From the NCBI GenBank assembly GCA_907165135.1, contig OU015566.1, forward strand, positions 3,784,501-3,848,500: a stretch of 64,000 nucleotides of DNA, written 5' to 3'. The DNA comes from Oikopleura dioica (Eukaryota > Chordata > Appendicularia > Copelata > Oikopleuridae). The notes under the pieces are model-generated. The model had not been told where the DNA came from. It saw only the letters and a program-made list of their open reading frames with translations, and did no database searches. The position numbers were made by a program, and so were the translations under genes. Below are positions 1 through 10,971 of the stretch, piece after piece (position 1 is the stretch's first letter; each line of letters opens with the position of its first letter).

Positions 1-1
1 G

Positions 2-244
2 GAAAGATACGAAGGAAAGTGCAATCATGCTTCAAATAATGCTTATGTTCAAGGTATGATTAGCAGAAAAATTTCCTTCAAATTTGTTTCAGCAAAGAAA
101 ATGCTGGAAACTGGAACTTGGGACAACGAATGCGAACATGGAAGAGAAATGCTAGAAAATATGGTTTTCGACACGAAAGTCCCGATGTCAAAAGACCTAC
201 CTTTCATCCCCCAGAAAGGCCCAAATGCAGATTATTTCAAGTGA
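2..244 (+). CDS. 3' end of an unrecognised protein (partial)
   Basis: The last two exons of a gene that enters from outside the window: 2-53 and 93-244. They are joined across a 39-nt GT-AG intron (54-92) in phase 1. The visible protein ends in an acidic, Cys-containing stretch (two Cys in the first exon, one in the second) followed by a short Pro-rich tail ending NADYFK. I do not recognise a family. An AATAAA-like signal lies about 100 nt downstream of the TGA. The codon frame is continuous across the splice, which is the main support. The N-terminal part and any domain are off the window, so no function can be given. Confidence 0.5.
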   Translation, partial: ERYEGKCNHASNNAYVQGMISRKISFKFVSAKKMLETGTWDNECEHGREMLENMVFDTKVPMSKDLPFIPQKGPNADYFK

Positions 245-331
245 TGAAAAATACTAGTGCTTTTAAATTTTCTGTACATAACAGTCGGTGATGCAGGATA
301 TACACAATTATTTATTACACTGCCCAGGCTT

Positions 332-1133
332 TTACAATAAAAGAAGAAAAATAAACAGAATTGTCGAAAGAAAAAATTCTTTAGCAGAATCTTCGGTGGT
401 GAAATAAGAAGTAGTTGTTGTCAAAGAAATCGTTGTTGGAAACGGAGTTGAGGTTGTTTGATTGACATATGCGTTGCAAGGAAATTCTAGAGAGAGTTAT
501 CAAAAGATCCATTTTTTCCTTACCTTGCATGAAATCCTTGTTAAAATTGAGATAAATATAGAGGCAAAGATGAAATAAATTTTTATCAACATTTCTCAAT
601 GTATCTTCGTTTGAGTTCACTAGTTTTGGCTCTTCATTTTTTCATATAAAAATAAGTTATCTTGAGAAAGAAGCCATTTCTTGATTCAATATCTCTTTAT
701 TCCAAATTCCACTGTTGATTTCATGAGCATAAATCAGATCCATCAAATCACTGGACAGTTCATGCGTTCTTTGGTGAAGCTGCTTCATTTCTCTCATGCT
801 GTCAGAAATGAATTGATTGCTACTATCACAGCTTTGGAAGATTTCGTCCGATTTGAGAATGAAGATCGTCAGAAGAATCGAAGTCGTTATAACGATGAAA
901 GTGGAGAGGACACAAATGATTCTATTCGACCGCTTTCTTTGGTGTTTCTCAGAACTTTTCAGGCGTAAATTTTCATCAAGGAGATTTCGGTAATTTTCTT
1001 TTGATAATTCTGGTCGATTTACCTAAAAAAATTCATTTGTTTTGAAAAGATAGAAAAACCAAACATAGAAATTCTCTGGGGTATTTTCTGTGACGAAACT
1101 CTCTGAGTAAACTGTTGCTCTTTCTTGAACCAT
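332..1133 (-). CDS. Type II membrane stalk protein, paralog 1 (no chitin-binding domain)
   Basis: Four exons on the minus strand: 1065-1133, 675-1022, 524-629 and 332-486; 225 residues predicted. The first exon encodes a cytoplasmic leader starting MVQERATVYSESF. Exon 2 holds a basic stretch, one transmembrane helix (about 50-70) and a Gln/Met-rich stalk with the motif NQFISDSMREMKQLHQ. Exons 3 and 4 give a short Cys-containing segment, a Thr-rich linker and a terminal hydrophobic run (LSTILFIFLLLL) that could be a GPI signal or second anchor. Exon by exon it matches the neighbour at 1443-2617, so the pair is a tandem duplication. Intron 2 needs a GC donor (ATG|GCTTCT) to stay in frame; without it the protein would stop at 657 after 144 residues. 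Function unknown. Confidence 0.55.
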
Positions 1134-1442
1134 TTTTCAACAGATGGGAAAGTTGGTCAATATTTCTAATCTTGGATTCTGACTCCCGATTCTGTTTGTT
1201 CCCGAATGTTAAGTGTATTTGTGCAAATAATCGCCCATAATTTGCAATAAAAAGGGAAAGCATAAGGGCGTGTGAAACCAGCTTCAGTAGAGTTTCTTTC
1301 TTTATTTGTGATAAAAAGGGTTGATTATCGATAAGAATTATTAAATGCCATCTTTCAAAATCCCTTTAACATCTGAAAATTTTGGTTTGCACTAAACCGC
1401 CCTTTTCAAAATAAATAAGAAAAGATCAATTCTGTCTAAAAT

Positions 1443-2617
1443 TTATTTCATTGAAGCCGATTCGCAGATGACATTTTGAGGAAAATCACAGACAAGAGTT
1501 TCCGGATTAAAAAGCAGTCCAGGAGGGCAGTCTTGATCCGGCCATTTTATTCCGTCGTAGCATTGGTAGAATTTTGAACAGTCGTTTTCGCTAGGGTAGA
1601 TTCCGTCTTCACATTTTTCTGAATTGCTTGATGTTGTCAATGTTTCACTCGTATGCTTTCTAGTTGTCGTTGATGGAGGTGTTGTTGCTGTAGTGGTCGT
1701 TGGCGATGTAGTTGTAGGAGAAGTTGATGATGAAGTTGGAGTGGTAGATGTTGTTGTTGTTGTAGTAGTTTTTGTTGACTTTGTTTTTCGAGTCGTTGTT
1801 GATGCCGTTGTTGCAGTTGTCGGTCCGTCGGTCGAAGTTGTGGGGGAGTCGTATTTTTTACAATGGAATTCTGAAGGAATCATTCATTATTCTCTCAATC
1901 AATAATTGCCCATGTTACATGGGCCATGTAGCCTATCTGACCTGTCATAATTCCATTCTCGAAATTAATATTACTGTTCAGGCAAATTTCATAGACATTC
2001 TCATCAATGAAGACTAGTCTGTCCTCAATGGATTTAACTTAGCACCGATATTTAAGATGATTGTCGAAATATCAAACAAAAACTCAATAAAAACTCATCA
2101 ATTAAAAACCGGTTTCTTGAGCGGAAATATCTCTGGTCAAAAACTCATTTTCTTCTGCAGAGTTCTTGGTAAAATTAGTCAAATCCGTCGTCATTCGCTG
2201 AGTTTCTTGATGAAGTTGCCTCATTTCCTTGACACTGTCCGAGATGAACTGATTTCCGTTTTCGCAACTTTGAAAAATGACGTCCGATTTCAGGATGATT
2301 ATCGTGCGTAACATCGAGGTGGTAATGGCAATAACGACGGAAAGAATCAGAACCGTTTTGTTTGCTCGCTCTTTTTGCTGAATTTCAGCACTGAAGTAAA
2401 ATGGTCAACAAACATGGTCAGTTACAACTATCATACGTTTTGAGGCGCAAATTTTCATCCACAAGATCTCGGATTTTTTCCTTTGTAAATTGAGGATGAT
2501 TGTCCTTAAAAGAATATAATCTCTCAAGATACATATGAAATTACAAACATAAAAATTCTTTGGTGTATTGTCGGTAACGTCACTCTCAGACCATTCTGTT
2601 AACCTTTTTTGAGACAT
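1443..2617 (-). CDS. Type II membrane mucin with C-terminal chitin-binding peritrophin-A domain, paralog 2
   Basis: Five exons, minus strand: 2549-2617, 2437-2504, 2110-2390, 1942-2037 and 1443-1870, all GT-AG and in phase; 313 residues. It reads MSQKRLTEWSESD, a basic segment, one transmembrane helix, the stalk motif NQFISDSVKEMRQLHQ, a Cys pair region, a long Thr/Ser mucin tract and a C-terminal CBM14 (peritrophin-A) domain. That domain shows six Cys in the usual order, with the signatures DCSKFYQCYDG and CPPGLLFNPETLVCDFP. CBM14 domains bind chitin, so this protein could tether chitin or a mucous coat to the cell surface. It is the tandem paralog of 332-1133, with one additional intron. 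The 5' exons could instead end at 2102 as a separate 141-residue product. The CBM14 identification is strong; the joined model is an inference from phase and from paralogy. Confidence 0.65.
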
Positions 2618-2878
2618 ACTGGCATAAGAATAAAATTTTTTGGTCTAGCATCCAGAGGGAGTCGACTCGACTCTGACGGTAAAAATTTATCTTTCTGAAT
2701 TAATGGTATCTGAATTTATCGTGCTATTTGCTTGATAATGTTTATGGCGACCCGCAAACTGCGATAAGCTTCATGAGGTCGGTGAAAGACAGAAAAAGGG
2801 AAAATGCGTCGTTCAGCTGCACAAAAATTGGTCAAAAAAGGCCTGTTGATAAAATTTAGAATATCTTTATTTTTAAAA

Positions 2879-5050
2879 TTACATGGTTGTTTCAGTTGCA
2901 TTCTGCAGAATAGATTTATAATTATGACAGCGGAAGTGAAGCCGGCTCTCCAAATAATACCCGGTGAACTTGTCCTTCGCTTGGTCGAAGCATTTCGCCG
3001 CTTCTGAATTGTATCCTTAAAGAAACAACTGAATGAAATATTCTCTTCCTTGATTGCAATCAACCTTGAAGTCTAAGAGCATTTCCAAGCTCCACAGTGG
3101 CGCAAGGGAGGATGTATTTTTCAATTTTTAGCTTTTTGTGAGTTTTCAGGAGGATTTTCAGCTCCGTCGAGGCATCTGCTGGTTTCCCCGACTGTATCAG
3201 GAAGAGTCCCTTAATTTCAAAAATGATTAAAGCCAGAAATCGACCATTTTTTTACCTTGAAAAATGAGTAAATCGCCTGCTCTTCCGACTCTTTCTCCAG
3301 CGTCGCTGCCCTTTTTTCACAAGTGCTTCTCCAAATTCGCACGATTTCTGGATTGAAATTGCCTGTCTTTGTGTAGTTGAAGAAATACGCAAGCTCCAGA
3401 AAGCCAAAAGCGAGTTTTGATTTGCCATCGACAAATGCAGTCGCTTTTCGAGAAACGTATTTCTCATCGGGAATGCTTTTTCCAGCCACTTTTTGACGAA
3501 GCGACTCGATTTTTGAGAAGATTTCTAAAGCTTCATCGGTTCGGCCCAGTTCGAGCTACAGGAAAAATACTGAAAAAAGGAGGGTTTTAAGGGTCTACCA
3601 AGGCAAGTCCATGCATATAAGAATAAATAGCGGGGCTCCATTTCGACTCCTTCAGCAATTTAGCGGAATATTTTTGCGCTTCTTCGAAATTCTGAAGCAT
3701 TCCATTGCACCAATACAGATTCCAGTACAGAAAATGGTCGAAATTTTGGAAGCTATGTTGACCTGAAATGCAAAATGAACATGATTACGACTCGAAATCA
3801 ACCTGGAAATACCTGGATTAAGATGAGTAATTGCAGTTTTTAAATCACCATCGATGATTTTTCTCTGCGCCTTGTTGATTTCAACGATTGCTCCTCCTTT
3901 GAACAGATTTCCAAGTTGTTGAAGATGTTCGTCTGTCGTTTCGCAGCTCAATCCTTTGATCTCGCCAACTGTGCCGAAGAAATACTGGACAATGTAGAAG
4001 TAGAACATCGGAAACCACTTTGAAAAGATGCTTCTGCAGCAGTTGGCGTTTGCACATTCGTAAAGAAGGGCTAATCCGGCGTCGCGATCGCCTCGAAATC
4101 CGACCCATTCGAGAATTTTGAGGATTTTTGGAGGCAAGACGGATAGATACAGCTGATAAACACCTAGGGATTCAAGTCGGTTGGGTTCGTCCCAGCTCTT
4201 TTTAGCTTACCTAAGCCGCATTTGGCGCCAAATTCGAACTCGTTCTTCAAAAATTCGGAAGACCACGTCTTTTTCTCCACGATTTTCATGCATTTTTCGA
4301 AGATTTTATAGCTTTCCCTAACAGCTAGGCAGCCATTTGCAATCGCTAGAATATCCGTTCCGCTGGACAGCACTAGAGCTGCAGTTTTGAAGAGAATCGC
4401 TTCTGCCCGCACTAGAAAAAATGCCAATTTTTGAAGGACAAGGGAGCATACCTAGAAGAGCATGGCATTTTTCATCCGACCAATTTTTGTACTTATTCGA
4501 GTCGAAAGCCTCTGACAGCGAATTCATAAACCCCTCGTTAAGAAAACTATCGCACATTTTCACCGTACTTTCTCCCGATTCTAGAGCGATCTTGAAATCC
4601 CCCTGATCAAAAGTCATCACAGCGTTGAGGAGCCGTAATGCTGTCATGGCATGGTGATGGTAGAATGTTTCATTTTGGACTGGTTGGACGAGATCTTGGG
4701 CTTCTTGGAATTTGTTGTTGAAGAAAAGATGTTGTGAAAGATCGGCAATTTTGATCCCTTTTTCAATCGTGTTTTCAGCTGAAAAAGCGATGAAGAAAAA
4801 TGATGGAATTGAAGTTTTTTCAGAAATGATGATAACACGGTGACACCCTTATTATTAATAAATTTATTAAGGGAAAATGTTTCGAAGCTATAAATCTAAA
4901 ATTGAAACTAAAATTTCGCTGAATTTTCGGCTCAAATATGAACGAAAATGGTGTTGTTATTATTTCGAATAAGGGTGTCACTATGTTAATCGAAAATGTC
5001 TCACCATTAACATGATCGAGCGCATCCTCAAAATTGTCCTCCTCTGGCAT
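2879..5050 (-). CDS. TTC39: TTC39-family tetratricopeptide repeat protein
   Basis: Eight exons, minus strand: 5005-5050, 4452-4778, 4211-4411, 3813-4163, 3599-3762, 3256-3555, 3065-3209 and 2879-3015. All introns are GT-AG and every junction keeps frame; about 556 residues, close to the usual TTC39 length. Family landmarks are clear: the repeat start FNNKFQEAQDLVQP, the MTFDQGDFKIAL helix, EAILFKTAALVL, the PPKILKILEWVGFRGDRD block and YWNLYWCNGML. TTC39 proteins are TPR-like scaffold proteins related to yeast Iml2, and their molecular role is poorly known. Start chosen as MPEEDNFEDAL because an upstream TTTAG could serve as a splice or trans-splice acceptor. Intron 1 (226 nt) is far longer than the rest and contains a small inverted-repeat element. 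Confidence 0.9.
4840..4981. repeat. Inverted-repeat element in TTC39 intron 1
   Basis: Perfect 14-nt terminal inverted repeats: GTGACACCCTTATT at 4840-4853 and AATAAGGGTGTCAC at 4968-4981, enclosing about 115 nt. The same end motif recurs elsewhere in the window, for example near 41930, 42765 and 62788, which suggests a MITE family. Confidence 0.65.
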
Positions 5051-5697
5051 GGTTTTCTGCTTCAAAGTCTCTTGGGTCCTAAAGTTCTTGATAAGTATCT
5101 GACTTTCACTCTTTTATATTTTACTACTGTGGGGAAAATGATTAGAAATCTCGGTGACATCATAATTGACCTTTTGAGAAATACAAAGAAACTCGCTCTT
5201 TTTTGACTTTTTGTAAAACTAAAGCGAGTGCCAGATAATAAAAAAAAGAAAAATAAAAAGATCTAGCGATTTGGCTTGTTCTTTTCTAGATCTTCTACTT
5301 ACAGATGAACGGATCTCTTGAAACAGTTAGCAAAATATATTCCGGTCAGAACCTCCCCTAGTTACAGAGTTAATGATTTATGGTAACGCCCATTTCTCAA
5401 ACGAAAATAAGAACCATCTCTGTTTGACTTGTCGGATGATATTTACTAGTCCTACAATTTAAAATATTCTTGCCGGTATCTTACTTTACCTTCAACTCAA
5501 AATTACTACTAGTTCTAAATTAACCTCCCAAGATATTAAAAGATTTGATAAGGCACAAAATTCAAAAGGCTATCACAGGATAGCTTTTATCAAAAACATA
5601 ATTATGTTTTTTTAGAATAGACCGAAATCTAAAATAGATACGTAAATTTTTATTAAATAAAACAAAGGCAAGGAGAATTTCTTCATATTTGATCATA
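5051..5697. other. Intergenic, no gene seen
   Basis: AT-rich spacer between TTC39 and the RING gene, with divergent transcription on either side, so it probably holds both promoters. Apart from short inverted AGATCTA/TAGATCT words near 5260-5297, I see nothing in it. Confidence 0.5.
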
Positions 5698-6267
5698 ATG
5701 TCGACTGCAAAGCAAGACATTATCGAAGAAATTGAAAAATCGAAAATCCTCCTCAAAAATTTACCAAAAGAAAATGCCGAAACGCAGAAAAATATTGAAA
5801 TTTCAAGAAAAATGATGTTACTTTTTGAGCAAGAGCTCAAAATAATAATAGACCAAATATCATTTTTTTATGAGAATAAAGACCTTCTTAAGAATGTCTT
5901 ACATGGTGCCGTCGGATTTAACAGCGGAAAAGAATGGGTCGAAAGAAGAATAATTGAATGCAAAAATGAGATCTCAAAACTTGAAGAAGAAATCAAAGAT
6001 CGCGATCGCAGAATAATTCTCGAAAAAGAAAAAATCTCTGACATGATTGAAAAGAAATTCATGACGTACGATGATCTTGTTGATCTTCTCCCTTCATGCG
6101 AGATCTGCTTGGAAAAATACGACACAAACGAGCACTGGGAATCGTGCATCACAGTCTGCGGTCATAAATTTGGAAAATCCTGCATCGAGAAAAACTTCGA
6201 AACGAGCAAGCGCTGTCCAAAATGTGACAAGCTCTACGAAAAGGAAAACATAATTACTCTCTTCTAA
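5698..6267 (+). CDS. Single-exon coiled-coil RING finger protein
   Basis: Intronless reading frame of 189 residues from ATG at 5698. The first two thirds are a charged Lys/Glu/Ile-rich coiled coil. The C-terminus is a C3HC4 RING: CEICLEKYD, then a spacer, VCGHKFGKSCIEK and CPKC, with all eight metal-binding positions present. RING domains of this kind usually act as E3 ubiquitin ligases; substrate and location cannot be told. An AATAAA lies 37 nt after the stop. The layout (coiled coil before a terminal RING, no introns in an intron-rich region) could fit a retroposed or expanded family member. Recognition of the RING is secure; the family beyond that is not. Confidence 0.85.
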   Translation: MSTAKQDIIEEIEKSKILLKNLPKENAETQKNIEISRKMMLLFEQELKIIIDQISFFYENKDLLKNVLHGAVGFNSGKEWVERRIIECKNEISKLEEEIKDRDRRIILEKEKISDMIEKKFMTYDDLVDLLPSCEICLEKYDTNEHWESCITVCGHKFGKSCIEKNFETSKRCPKCDKLYEKENIITLF

Positions 6268-7272
6268 CTCCTCTTGATTTTGTGCTCAACCCTTGATTCT
6301 CAAATAAAACTGCAAAAACTTACATTTATGGCGGCCGCATTCTATTACTTCTTAAGTCTCTCTGGTTAATTTAAACCAAGGAAGAGCGCTTGGCTCTCTT
6401 ATTAAATGACGGGAGGAAAAAATCGATCTGCCGCTTCAAAAATAAACCGAGTAAATGACAGCAGACAATTACTCACACTTCCATTCAACTCAATTAAGAT
6501 TGAGAACATCAAAAGTTGAAGTTCATTTCTTGAATTCGAAAAAAAATTAAAAATTTAAAATTTCTATTTTTTTTACTCAAAAAAATAAATTAAATTTGTC
6601 AAAAAAAACATCGAGTTTGTCAGATTTGTCAATAAAAATTACAAATTTGTCAATGAAAAAGTCAAATTTGTCAAATTTGTCAATAAAAATTTGTCAAACT
6701 TGTCAAAAAAAGTGTCATGTTTGTCACATTTGGCAAAATAAATTTTGTCAAATTTGCCAAAAAAATTGTCAAATTTGTCAGAAAAAAATTGTCAGATTTG
6801 TCTTAAAAATTGTCAAATTTTGATAATTAAAAAAATCAATTAAAAACCCCAACTTACCACGACGCAAAAGCCGCTAAGCTGAGCATTTTTCATTATTGTC
6901 TCTCTTATCTCTTCTTCTTTTTCTTCCTCTTTTATATTTTCCCGTCTCTACAAAAGCTTTCAGTTTCGTTTTTTTATTGAGAGTCTCAATTTGAGACAAT
7001 AAAAAAATCCTACGCTAAGATTTCAGATTTGGCCAAATTCAAAATCAGATTCTCCGATTTTATCGATTTCTGCGAAATTTTTTTTGGTTCGTTCAATTTC
7101 GAATTTTACGCCTTTGTTTTTCCATTTTTGGAAAAGAAAAAAAAACAGAAGAGTTCGATTTTAGAGGTAACAATGACGTGGAATAAAGGATGCTTGATGA
7201 GGTGATAAGACGAAAAAAATGCGATAATGCAGAAGAATGGAGATAAGGAAATTAATGCTATCAATTTTATTT
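6268..7272. other. Intergenic with degenerate minisatellite
   Basis: No gene seen. About 6594-6822 is a degenerate tandem array built from TTTGTCAAATTTGTCAAAAA-like units. The rest is AT-rich sequence with T-runs, lying between convergent gene ends. Confidence 0.6.
6594..6822. repeat. TTTGTCA minisatellite
   Basis: Some fifteen imperfect copies of a TTTGTCA word separated by A-runs. The reading frame across it is open only because of the repeat; the Lys/Ser/Cys-rich translation has no gene features. Confidence 0.75.
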
Positions 7273-9191
7273 TCAAAAATGAGGGATGAAGATTCCGTGG
7301 GCGGTTGCGCTTATGCTGACTTCTTCGGGAAAATAGGCTCTCGCGATTTCCGTGAGATTTTCTGGGTCCAAAAAGACAATAAAAGTTCTGAAAAATCTTT
7401 TTTTTTTTGCGAAAAAAAGGAAGAAAAACCTCATATCCGGGCGATTTCCCAAAAGAGATCCAGCTAAAGAAATCACGACGCCGTCAGTTTCTCCTTCTCC
7501 TCCAGGTCGAGGGATGAAAAACGGTTCCGATGGACTGTATCCTTCTTCGCGCCAGACCCACCGTTGTCTGGTAGACAGTTTCGAGTGATAAAGTCGGTCG
7601 TCCAAGATGTTTCCAAATCCAGCGGACCAAAAGTGATCGTACGGTTTTCCGAGGAAATTGACGTTGATCTTCGTTGATTTCAAAAAAGAAAAGAAGAAAT
7701 TTTTTTGTTCATAAATCTTTGAAACCAAAGCATAGGAAAGTCAATGCCGCCATGTGAGTATACCGGGAAATTTTCTAAATCCTCTTCGAAAAGTTTTTCC
7801 GACGCAACTTTTTTGACCACAGACTGTTCTTTTTCTGAGAGGTCGAAGATGTACCGGACTGGCTCTCCATAAGGGACGAGTTTCGAGTAGGAGTTGATGA
7901 TGTCTTCTCCCGTGACGTTGATGTTGGACACCGTAAACTCTAGAAATACAGAAAAAAAAGAAGTGCAGGCTCATAATTGACGACTTTCGTAAAACTGATG
8001 ATCTGTGTTACCTTTCAAAATGTCCGCGTTTCCAGTCTGTAGCGTGTCCAAAGTGATCCGATTCTTGTCTTCATCAAATACTGCTTGGATCATATGCAAC
8101 TGCATAAAATCCCAATCCGCTTCGAATTTGATCGGGAACCAGCTCATTCTTTCTTTGCTGAAAATTTTAAAAAATCCCTTCAGCGAGTCATCGTATTGCA
8201 TCATATTCATCGGCGGTTCTCCTACGCGGCAAGATTCAAGTGTCGCGAAAGGATCCAGCTCCATGCTGTTCATCGGCAAAACGAAGAAATCATCAGAAGC
8301 AGCAAACATGTGAAAATAGCGAATGCTCGTGTCGCGAGGGTTCTCGTTATACAAATAGTCAGCGAACTCCATCGACTCAAGAATTTCGGAAGGATTCGCC
8401 ATTGAGCCAAGAGGATAGTTTTTCGCATTTTTGAATTTGATGACGACATAGGCGGCTGAAAAGAATTTAATTTCCTTGTTTTTTTAATTTTTCTTACTTT
8501 TAGGAATGAAAGCAGATTCAGGCAAGTCGAGGGCAACTGACATCGTCCAGTAGTTACCCTCTTCATCAAAAACACCATGCGCAAGTACAGTTGCAAAGGT
8601 CAGTCCAGCGGGCATATTTGGCGACTCGCCCAAGTCCAGATTGTGCTTCGTTTCAAGGGTAAACGGGTCAATCAAATTCACCAAATTCGACTCGGTGAAA
8701 GCAACGAGCCAGCCCATTAAGGGTATCACGCTGACTATTGTATTGTCTGTCGGGCTTGATTCTCCAAGCCACTTGCATCGCTCAAGCTCAAGCCCTTCAC
8801 CCGAAAGATCTTCTGCTCCAGGGGGATCGGACCAAGTTCCCATTTCCGCAAAAACGATCCTGTTCTCTTCGAAATTCGCAGCTCGATGAGTGCTGTTGAT
8901 GAATCGTCGCTGGAAAGAAACTTTGCCGTTTTCAACGTGAATTCTTTTGATAATCGCACTTGGGTCGAACACGTGATTGTATTTGTCCGTCCCGTATTCG
9001 TACTGTCCAGGGCCGACGCGGTAGAACGAGCCCTGGATCCAGTCAGGAACGATTCCTTCAATTTCACTCGCCAGAACTGGATCTGGAAATTCATCAACTG
9101 TTTTCAAAAAACCGGCGACATTATCTGTGAATGCAAAGTTGTCATCAGTTTGAAACGCTGCAGCGAAATGTAAAAACTGTAGAAGTATCAT
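7273..9191 (-). CDS. Carotenoid cleavage oxygenase family (BCO/RPE65-like), secreted form
   Basis: Five exons, minus strand: 8498-9191, 8012-8455, about 7726-7939, 7430-7668 and 7273-7387; about 565 residues. Starts with a signal-like leader (MILLQFLHFAAAF). The family fold is evident: DPVLASEIEGIVPDWIQGSF, YRVGPGQYEYG, a TWSDPP block, GWLVAF and WREEGYSPSEPFFIPRP. The four iron-binding His expected in the beta-propeller are in place at VLAHGVFDEEG, YFHMFA, QLHMIQ and the final AHGIFIP. Members cleave or isomerise carotenoids or retinoids with a non-haem Fe(II). A secretory leader is unusual for BCO1/BCO2. Junction 3/4 is abnormal: the only GT-AG pair puts a TGA in frame, so a non-canonical intron or a local sequence change is needed. 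Confidence 0.88.
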
Positions 9192-10971
9192 TTTCTGGTG
9201 ACTTTTGAACAGTTCGTTCGCTTTTTAAGGAGGGAAACAAAGATAAGGCAAATGTCAGAAGTCGTGCCGTTCCTACATAATTTTGATGACTTGGACATTT
9301 GTTCGGCAAAGGTCGGTCAAGTGCGCAACTACAGTAATAAGGGTCCGTTTTTTCATTATCTATGGAGACGATGAAGAAGCTCAACCCTCTGGTTTTTCTA
9401 TGAAGGCAATGCTCGTTCCACCGGAAACGACCGCGTCATCCCCAAGCGACAAATGTCAGCGGTTGCTCAACCAGGGTGGGCACACCCAAGGGCACGCATA
9501 CGTAACACTTTTTCTTCCTCGGTGACGTTCACACCGCACACACATTTTCACGCTTATCCGACTTTTAGGCACTGCTGACTCAATAATTAGTTGAAACAGG
9601 GGTTTTTTTATCCGTTTTCTTTTCCGAGAATTTCGAGTATTCTTAGGTTTAGGTTGGAGGTTGATGCGAATGGTCAATAATTTTTGCTAGGGTTTGACCT
9701 AGGGTTAGAGTTAGGGTTCAACTTCAAATCAGTCCATAAATATTTTATTTTGAAAAAAAATAATTATTAAAAAAAATAATTGCTGAAAAGATTATACTAA
9801 AAAAATAATTATTCAAAAAAAACATATTAAGATTTAAATAATTAAAAAAAATTATTAAAATATTAAAAAAATAATGAAAATTTTAGCTAAAATTTTAACG
9901 ATATTAATCTTTAGTCTTAGTTTTATAACAAAAAGTTCAGAAAAAATAATTTGACCAAAATGAGATGAATGAGAAAATGTGATAAAATGTGAGCTGAACG
10001 GAGGAAAATAGCGGTGATAAGAGGAGGTTTCGTGTGTTAAATTTGTTCCGGCAATTATGCCCGAGAAATTGGGCTGATTGAACAAATTCGCTTCGAGGTG
10101 CGCCGAGACCGTGTGTATCGGACAGAAAAGGCGACGGGCGGAAACGCTGCCACCACCACCAGACCGGGCTCAGGCGCGCCCTTCAGATCACGGCCAAAGA
10201 AAAACAAAAACTTTAAGAAAAAACGACAATAACACTCTCTAGAATCAACAAGAGAATAGTTCACGGCGAAAGTTGAAATCGGTAAGAACTGTACTGTACT
10301 GAAACAATCTTAAATTCGACCCGGTTAACTCTAGAAAATCCCAAAAACCATTCAATTTGCATATCAATCGACTGGAAATTAACTTTTAAATAATTTTAAA
10401 CATGAACCGCGGTAAAACCGCCTGTTTAACTGCCCGGTTCGACCGCGGTTCATCGGTTAGTTGATTATGTTTTTAATTTCAAGTCGATTGATATCCATAT
10501 TGAGTGATTTTGGGGTTTTTATAGAGTTAACCGGAACGAACCGCATGGTTCACCGTGTGGTTCAATCGTGGTTGAACTTGGTTTTTGACTTTGTGCATCA
10601 TAAATCCGAATTTATTTTGAGCCTCTTCTGATAACGCAATAAATCATATTTCAAAACTGTACGAAACTTACACTTGATTGATTTCAGGGTTCTTATATTG
10701 CGTGAACTTGCCTTGGAGCAATTTCTGAGATTCCTAGAATCCGAACGTCCTGTCACGGGGAGAAGGAGACAAAAAGGCCACTACTCGCCGCGGCGGAACA
10801 AAGAACAACAACTCTCGACGTTCGGCCAAACAGACTTTTTTAAACCCTTTATCGCAACAAAAACGAAAAAGAGAGATAACGAAGCTGCAAGAAACAAGCA
10901 TCAGAAACAAGAAGATTGCCCTACATACTAAAGAGAACTTTGAAGAAAGAAAGACGATCCTTTTCTTTTGA
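9192..10971. other. Intergenic / LARP6 5' region with fold-back element
   Basis: No convincing coding exon. Contains telomere-like GGGTTAG words (9685-9718), a very AT-rich stretch (9720-9900), a GC-rich patch around 10090-10190 and a palindromic element (10312-10545). Part of it is probably promoter and 5' UTR of the LARP6-like gene. Confidence 0.5.
10312..10545. repeat. Palindromic fold-back element
   Basis: Two long imperfect inverted arms: about 10315-10388 (CCGGTTAACTCTA ... ATCAATCGACT) and 10470-10540 (AGTCGATTGATA ... AGAGTTAACCGG). The centre has its own GAACCGCGGT/ACCGCGGTTC inversion. Looks like a MITE. Confidence 0.65.

Noticed and set aside
6596-6823. 75-residue Cys/Lys-rich frame
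   Set aside because: Produced by the TTTGTCA minisatellite.
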